A stretch of DNA of 64,000 nucleotides, taken from positions 1-64,000 of the forward strand of contig JAWQFQ010000017.1 in assembly GCA_035967975.1 (NCBI GenBank), given 5' to 3'. The notes under the pieces were generated by a model. The model was not told the DNA's origin, made no database searches, and saw nothing but the letters and a program-made list of their open reading frames with translations. How positions within the stretch are numbered: position 1 is the first letter of the stretch; each line of letters opens with the position of its first letter. The position numbers and the translations under genes were made by a program. This document shows, piece after piece, positions 60,601-64,000 of the stretch. This stretch comes from Scytonema sp035967975. GTDB taxonomy: Bacteria; Cyanobacteriota; Cyanobacteriia; Cyanobacteriales; Nostocaceae.

Positions 60601-63488
60601 GCCTCAACAGAGATTGTTCGTGACAAATCACCCTTAGTCACCGCCGTCGCCACTTCTGCAATAGCTCTCAACTGAGTGGTGAGAGTCGCAGCTAGTTCGT
60701 TGACGTTATCAGTCAAATCTCTCCAAGTCCCAGCTGCACCCGGTACCTTAGCTTGTCCGCCCAACTTACCTTCAATACCTACCTCACGAGCAACCGTCGT
60801 GACTTGGTTAGCAAAAGTTGCGAGCGTGTCAATCATCTCATTAATCGTTTCAGCAAGGGTTTCGATTTCGCCTTGAGCATCCAGCATCAGTTTGCGTTTC
60901 AAGTCACCGTTAGCAACCGCTGTTACTACGCGAGCGATCCCCCGCACTTGTGCGGTTAAATTCCCCGCCATCGAGTTGACATTATCAGTCAAATCCTTCC
61001 AGGTACCAGCTACACCTTTCACCTGTGCTTGACCGCCGAGTTTACCTTCAGTTCCCACCTCACGGGCGACCCGCGTCACTTCAGAAGCGAAGGAGGATAG
61101 TTGATCCACCATTGTATTGATGGTGTTTTTCAACTCCAGAATTTCTCCCTTGACATCAACAGTAATTTTCTTCGACAAGTCACCATTCGCCACCGCCTTT
61201 GTCACTTCTGCGATGTTCCGGACTTGTGCGGTTAAGTTCCCCGCCATTGAGTTGACACTATCGGTCAAATCTTTCCAGGTACCAGCTACACCTTTCACCT
61301 GTGCTTGACCGCCGAGTTTACCTTCATTTCCTACCTCACGGGCAACTCGCGTTACTTCTGATACAAAGGAGTTTAACTGATCCACCATTGTATTGATGGT
61401 GATTTTCAACTCCAGAATTTCGCCTTTAACATCAACAGTGATTTTTTTAGACAAGTCCCCATTAGCGACGGCTGTTGTAACCTCCGCAATATTACGTACT
61501 TGTGAAGTTAAGCTGACTGCCATTGAGTTTACCGAATCCGTCAAATCTTTCCACGTCCCTGCAACACCAGATACTTGCGCTTGGACGCCAAGTTTACCTT
61601 CAGTTCCCACATCACGGGCTACACGTGTAACTTCTGATACAAAAGAATTTAACTGATCCACCATCGTATTGATAGTGTTTTTCAACTCCAGCATTTCACC
61701 CTTCACATCAACGGTGATTTTTTTAGATAGGTCCCCATTAGCGACGGCTGTTGTAACTGTAGCAATGTTTCTGACTTGAGCGGTGAGACTACCCGCCATG
61801 AAGTTGACACTGTCGGTCAAGTCCTTCCAAGTCCCAGCCACTCCGCGCACATCCGCTTGGACGCCAAGTTTTCCTTCCGAACCCACCTCACGGGCTACCC
61901 GCGTTACTTCCGAACCAAAAGCGTTGAGCTGGTCTACCATCGTGTTGATGGTGTTTTTGAGTTCTAGAATCTCACCCTTAACTTGTACGGTGATTTTTTT
62001 GGAGAGGTCACCGGTGGCGATCGCCGTCGCCACTTCTGCAATATTCCGGACTTGGTCAGTTAAATTTCCAGCCATCATATTGACAGCCCCTGTTAAGTCC
62101 TTCCAAGTCCCAGCAACACCCTTGACCTGAGCTTGAACACCGAGTTTTCCTTCCGTACCTACTTCACGAGCTACCCGCGTCACCTCTGATGCAAAGGAAC
62201 TCAGTTGATCTACCATAATATTGATAGTGTTCTTAAGCTCTAATATCTCACCATTCACATTTACGGTGATTTTTTTAGACAAGTCCCCATTTGCAACGGC
62301 TGTTGTCACTTCCGCAATATTACGGACTTGAGCCGTCAAACTTCCTGCCATAAAGTTGACGCTGTCCGTCAAATCCTTCCACGTACCTGCAACTCCGCGC
62401 ACGTCAGCTTGTACGCCGAGTTTTCCTTCCGAACCAACTTCACGAGCTACCCGCGTCACCTCTGATGCAAAAGAACTGAGCTGATCCACCATCGTATTGA
62501 TAGTGTTCTTCAACTCAAAAATCTCACCATTCACATTTACGGTGATTTTTTTAGACAAGTCCCCATTTGCAACGGCTGTTGTCACTTCCGCAATATTACG
62601 GACCTGAGCCGTCAAATTTCCTGCCATCATATTAACAGACTCAGTTAAATCTTTCCAAGTTCCAGCAACACCATTCACCTCAGCTTGGACACCCAGTTTA
62701 CCCTCAGTTCCCACTTCACGGGCTACTCGCGTCACCTCTGATGAAAAGGAATTGAGCTGATCCACCATCGTATTGATAGTGTTCTTCAACTCCAAAATTT
62801 CCCCTTTCACATTGACGGTGATTTTCTTAGACAGGTCACCATTCGCCACTGCTGTTGTCACTTCTGCAATATTACGGACTTGAGCCGTTAAATTTCCTGC
62901 CATTGAGTTGACACTGTCAGTCAAGTCCTTCCAAGTCCCAGCCACTCCCGGAACTTCCGCTTGTACGCCCAGTTTACCCTCAGTTCCCACCTCACGGGCT
63001 ACTCGTGTGACCTCAGAAGCAAATGAGTTCAACTGACCCACCATTGTATTGACCATTTCGGCGGTTTGGAGAAACTCACCTTTGAGAGGTCTACCTTCAA
63101 TTTCTGGTGAAATAGTTTGAGATAAGTCACCACTCGCCACAGCCCTAATGACACGCGCAGTCTCTACTGTGGGTTGGACTAAATCTGTAATCAAAGTATT
63201 GACAGAATCAACACAAGCAGACCAGGAACCTCTGACATTACCGAGAGTTGCTCTTTCGTTAATGTTGCCGTCTTTGCCAACAACATTACTAATCCTTTGT
63301 AGCTCTGCTGTTAACCGCTCGTTTTGTTCAATGATATCATTGAGCGTATCAGCAATTTTTCCTGCCATTCCCGTATGGTCTATGGGCATGCGGGCAGAGA
63401 AATCACCTTTTTTGACAGCTGATAATGTTTTTAATAGCTGTTTTAAATCTAAATTTTCACTATCTCTCGTTAATTCTGCAGTGGACAT
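57678..63488 (-). CDS. Poly-HAMP hybrid histidine kinase with three receivers
   Basis: 1,936 residues from ATG 63488 (MSTAELTRDSENL); an upstream ATG at 63551 adds 21 residues. No membrane helix: cytoplasmic. Residues about 25-980 are a tandem of HAMP domains. Nine 92-residue units, each two HAMP modules (VANGDLSKKITV ... LNSFVSEVTRVAREVG), follow two diverged ones. Then GAF (about 990-1150), a coiled coil, HisKA with His1262 (NMSHELRTPLNS), HATPase, and receivers with Asp1598, Asp1720 and Asp1867. The plan is that of fungal group III (Nik1) osmosensing kinases, where the HAMP stack is the sensor. The trigger here is unknown. Confidence 0.94.
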   Translation of the reverse strand: MSTAELTRDSENLDLKQLLKTLSAVKKGDFSARMPIDHTGMAGKIADTLNDIIEQNERLTAELQRISNVVGKDGNINERATLGNVRGSWSACVDSVNTLITDLVQPTVETARVIRAVASGDLSQTISPEIEGRPLKGEFLQTAEMVNTMVGQLNSFASEVTRVAREVGTEGKLGVQAEVPGVAGTWKDLTDSVNSMAGNLTAQVRNIAEVTTAVANGDLSKKITVNVKGEILELKNTINTMVDQLNSFSSEVTRVAREVGTEGKLGVQAEVNGVAGTWKDLTESVNMMAGNLTAQVRNIAEVTTAVANGDLSKKITVNVNGEIFELKNTINTMVDQLSSFASEVTRVAREVGSEGKLGVQADVRGVAGTWKDLTDSVNFMAGSLTAQVRNIAEVTTAVANGDLSKKITVNVNGEILELKNTINIMVDQLSSFASEVTRVAREVGTEGKLGVQAQVKGVAGTWKDLTGAVNMMAGNLTDQVRNIAEVATAIATGDLSKKITVQVKGEILELKNTINTMVDQLNAFGSEVTRVAREVGSEGKLGVQADVRGVAGTWKDLTDSVNFMAGSLTAQVRNIATVTTAVANGDLSKKITVDVKGEMLELKNTINTMVDQLNSFVSEVTRVARDVGTEGKLGVQAQVSGVAGTWKDLTDSVNSMAVSLTSQVRNIAEVTTAVANGDLSKKITVDVKGEILELKITINTMVDQLNSFVSEVTRVAREVGNEGKLGGQAQVKGVAGTWKDLTDSVNSMAGNLTAQVRNIAEVTKAVANGDLSKKITVDVKGEILELKNTINTMVDQLSSFASEVTRVAREVGTEGKLGGQAQVKGVAGTWKDLTDNVNSMAGNLTAQVRGIARVVTAVANGDLKRKLMLDAQGEIETLAETINEMIDTLATFANQVTTVAREVGIEGKLGGQAKVPGAAGTWRDLTDNVNELAATLTTQLRAIAEVATAVTKGDLSRTISVEAQGEVAVLKDNINQMIANLRETTQKNTEQDWLKTNLAKFTRMLQGQRDLETVSKLILSELAPLVGGSHGVFYIMDNMEEVPHLKLLSSYAYRERKNLANRFYTGEGLVGQCALEKERILLTEVPTDYVKISSGLGEATPLNIVVLPVLFEGQVTAVIELASFRRFSEIHLTFLDQLTESIAIVLNTIAASMRTEELLKQSQSLAHELQLQQDELRESNQRLEKQAQTLKASEDLLKKQQEELQQTNAELEEKAELLVVQNKEVERKNREIEYARRSLEDKAEQLSLSSKYKSEFLANMSHELRTPLNSLLILAKLLADNVSGNLTEKQVEYSRTIFSAGNDLLALINDILDLAKIESGTMAIDIDQILLTELQEHTERTFRQVAVDKGLNFTVELAADLPRSIQTDAKRLQQVLKNLLSNAFKFTERGEVRLRIFNATQGWSQDHELLSRAPSAIAFAVSDTGIGIAPDKQRIIFEAFQQADGTTSRRYGGTGLGLSISREITRLLGGEIKLVSTVGEGSTFTLYLPQGEWGDREGRQNGGTETRKLSNTERGSVSTLPRPPLSPAPTLLSTPLLDDRDNLENSDRLLLIVEDDINFARILLDMAREQQFKCLVAHNGSTGLALAQQFHPSAIVLDIRLPGMDGWTVLDRLKHDSNTRHIPVHIMTVEDGRQRCLQLGAIAYLQKPVSSEALHQALTKIKGFVERRVKNLLVVEDDDNQRHSIVELIGNSDVATTAVSNGAEALDAVRNGYFDCVVLDLGLPDMNGFDLIEQIKQQPNGEALPIIVYTARELTRTEDTRLRRLAETVIVKDVRSPERLLDETALFLHRIQANLPAPKRQILEQLHTSDPVLIGKKVLIVDDDVRNIFALTSMLERYQMEVLYAETGTDGIEILQNTSDIDVVLMDVMMPEMDGYETTRLIRQNNQFKSLPIIALTAKAMQGDREKCIEAGASDYITKPVDTEQLLSLLRVWLYR
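60600..63440 (-). repeat. 276-bp repeats coding for paired HAMP domains
   Basis: The text ACGGTGATTTTTTT recurs at 62263, 62539 and (varied) 62815, exactly 276 bp apart, and similarly onward. Some neighbouring units share over 90 percent by eye. Such close copies suggest recent duplication or conversion within the gene. Confidence 0.88.
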
Positions 63489-63680
63489 GGTACCAGGTCT
63501 TGAGGATTTATACTTATAATTTCTGAGATGATTGCTAGCAAGTTTCTGCAAAGCTTATCTTACAAAAAAAGGGAACAGGGAACAGGGTGTAAAAAAATCT
63601 TTGCAATTCGACATATGAATATAAATATAGCAATTCTATGTGCTTTATAAAAATTGCGAGGTCTAGAAACCTGCGAGGTA

Positions 63681-63774
63681 TAGAGCATCGGTACAGTAAT
63701 CCCACCCAACCCGGTAACTTCTGTGTTTGCTTAACGAAAAATTAGTCTTTAAGGGCGATAGAAACCGGGTTTCT
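63681..63774 (-). mobile_element. Partial copy of the MITE-like element
   Basis: One end TAGAGCATCGGTACAGTAAT and the core (GGTAACTT, then TTAGTCTTTAAGGGCGATAG and AAACCGGGTTT) match the element at 48069-48195 in reverse. The second terminal repeat is missing. Confidence 0.7.
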
Positions 63775-63917
63775 CTGCTTTTACAAATAATTGAGGTCTG
63801 CTATATGTGTCGTTTTGAATATAACGAATTTGATAAAAGTATCTTATAAAAATCTATCTAAGGTGAGAAAAATTTTAGGAGAAGCTTGTTGTAGCTAAAA
63901 AAATATCCCAAAATTTC

Positions 63918-63990
63918 TTGTGGTGCGGGATTGACGCCCGCCACAAATAGAGGACGGGCGGGGACGCCCGTTCCACAAGATCCACAAGAT
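63918..63990. repeat. GC-rich GGGCGTCC repeat element
   Basis: TTGTGGTGCGGGATTGACGC, then GGACGGGCGGGGACGCCCGT and CCACAAGATGGATAA. The last part is the same as at 46602-46627. Confidence 0.8.
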
Positions 63991-64000
63991 GGATAACACT

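Larger units (their letters stand above)
63552..64000. other. Gene-free end of window with two dispersed repeats
   Basis: Upstream region of the kinase. No gene is seen on either strand. It holds a MITE-like half element (63681-63774) and a GGGCGTCC repeat (63918-63990). Confidence 0.7.

Overview
The window is chromosomal DNA from a filamentous, probably heterocyst-forming cyanobacterium (Nostocales type: Nostoc, Scytonema, Tolypothrix, Calothrix). The evidence is the photosynthesis gene set (psbA, psb28, ycf54, acsF), the frequent HIP1 octamer GCGATCGC, short heptamer tandem repeats between genes, PEP-CTERM proteins, multi-domain PAS/GAF/HAMP sensor kinases and a phenylalanine ammonia-lyase very like the Anabaena enzyme. 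No rRNA, tRNA, CRISPR array or intact insertion sequence was recognised.

Layout. 1-2.6 kb is sparse, with a 5'-truncated ATP-binding regulator. 2.7-8.5 kb holds a minus-strand phosphorelay locus: a hybrid kinase, an Rcp1-type response regulator, and a large kinase whose second GAF domain has both cysteines of a DXCF cyanobacteriochrome. 8.6-24.7 kb is mostly housekeeping: psb28, an anchored beta-lactamase-like protein, trmJ, a deacetylase and NagX-like acyltransferase pair, an AAA ATPase, an AI-2E family exporter, NUDIX, folD-crtE-DUF212, ycf54 and pdxJ. 24.7-33.5 kb has an ABC-2 permease, a MarR regulator with an MFS pump, a pentapeptide protein, ilvD and two secreted proteins.

The most coherent block is about 34.2-46.5 kb. 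It holds an ArsR regulator behind a 28-bp palindrome; a DUF3122 and Tll0287-like haem protein pair; a psbA encoding the D1' (low-oxygen) isoform, with a dyad between its -35 and -10 boxes; a bacterial expansin homologue; an acsF-type oxidative cyclase; PAL; and a hemN-type gene lacking its Fe-S cluster N-terminus. D1', the second cyclase and HemN are classic micro-oxic genes in cyanobacteria, so I read this as a partly eroded low-oxygen photosynthesis/tetrapyrrole island.

46.8-53.7 kb has two membrane proteins, a leaderless subtilase followed by a small protein resembling a free-standing propeptide, a FAD oxidoreductase, a PEP-CTERM protein and a VapBC pair. 53.7-57.6 kb is a mosaic of gene fragments (CHAT, HNH, ABC-2 permease, the 3' end of the neighbouring kinase) around an intact m5C methyltransferase. 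It contains a 335-bp direct duplication spaced 2,266 bp apart. 57.7-63.5 kb is a giant poly-HAMP hybrid kinase.

Several families of dispersed palindromic repeats occur throughout. One copy, at 48.07-48.20 kb, has terminal inverted repeats and a perfect 7-bp flanking direct repeat, so it looks like a non-autonomous transposable element (MITE).
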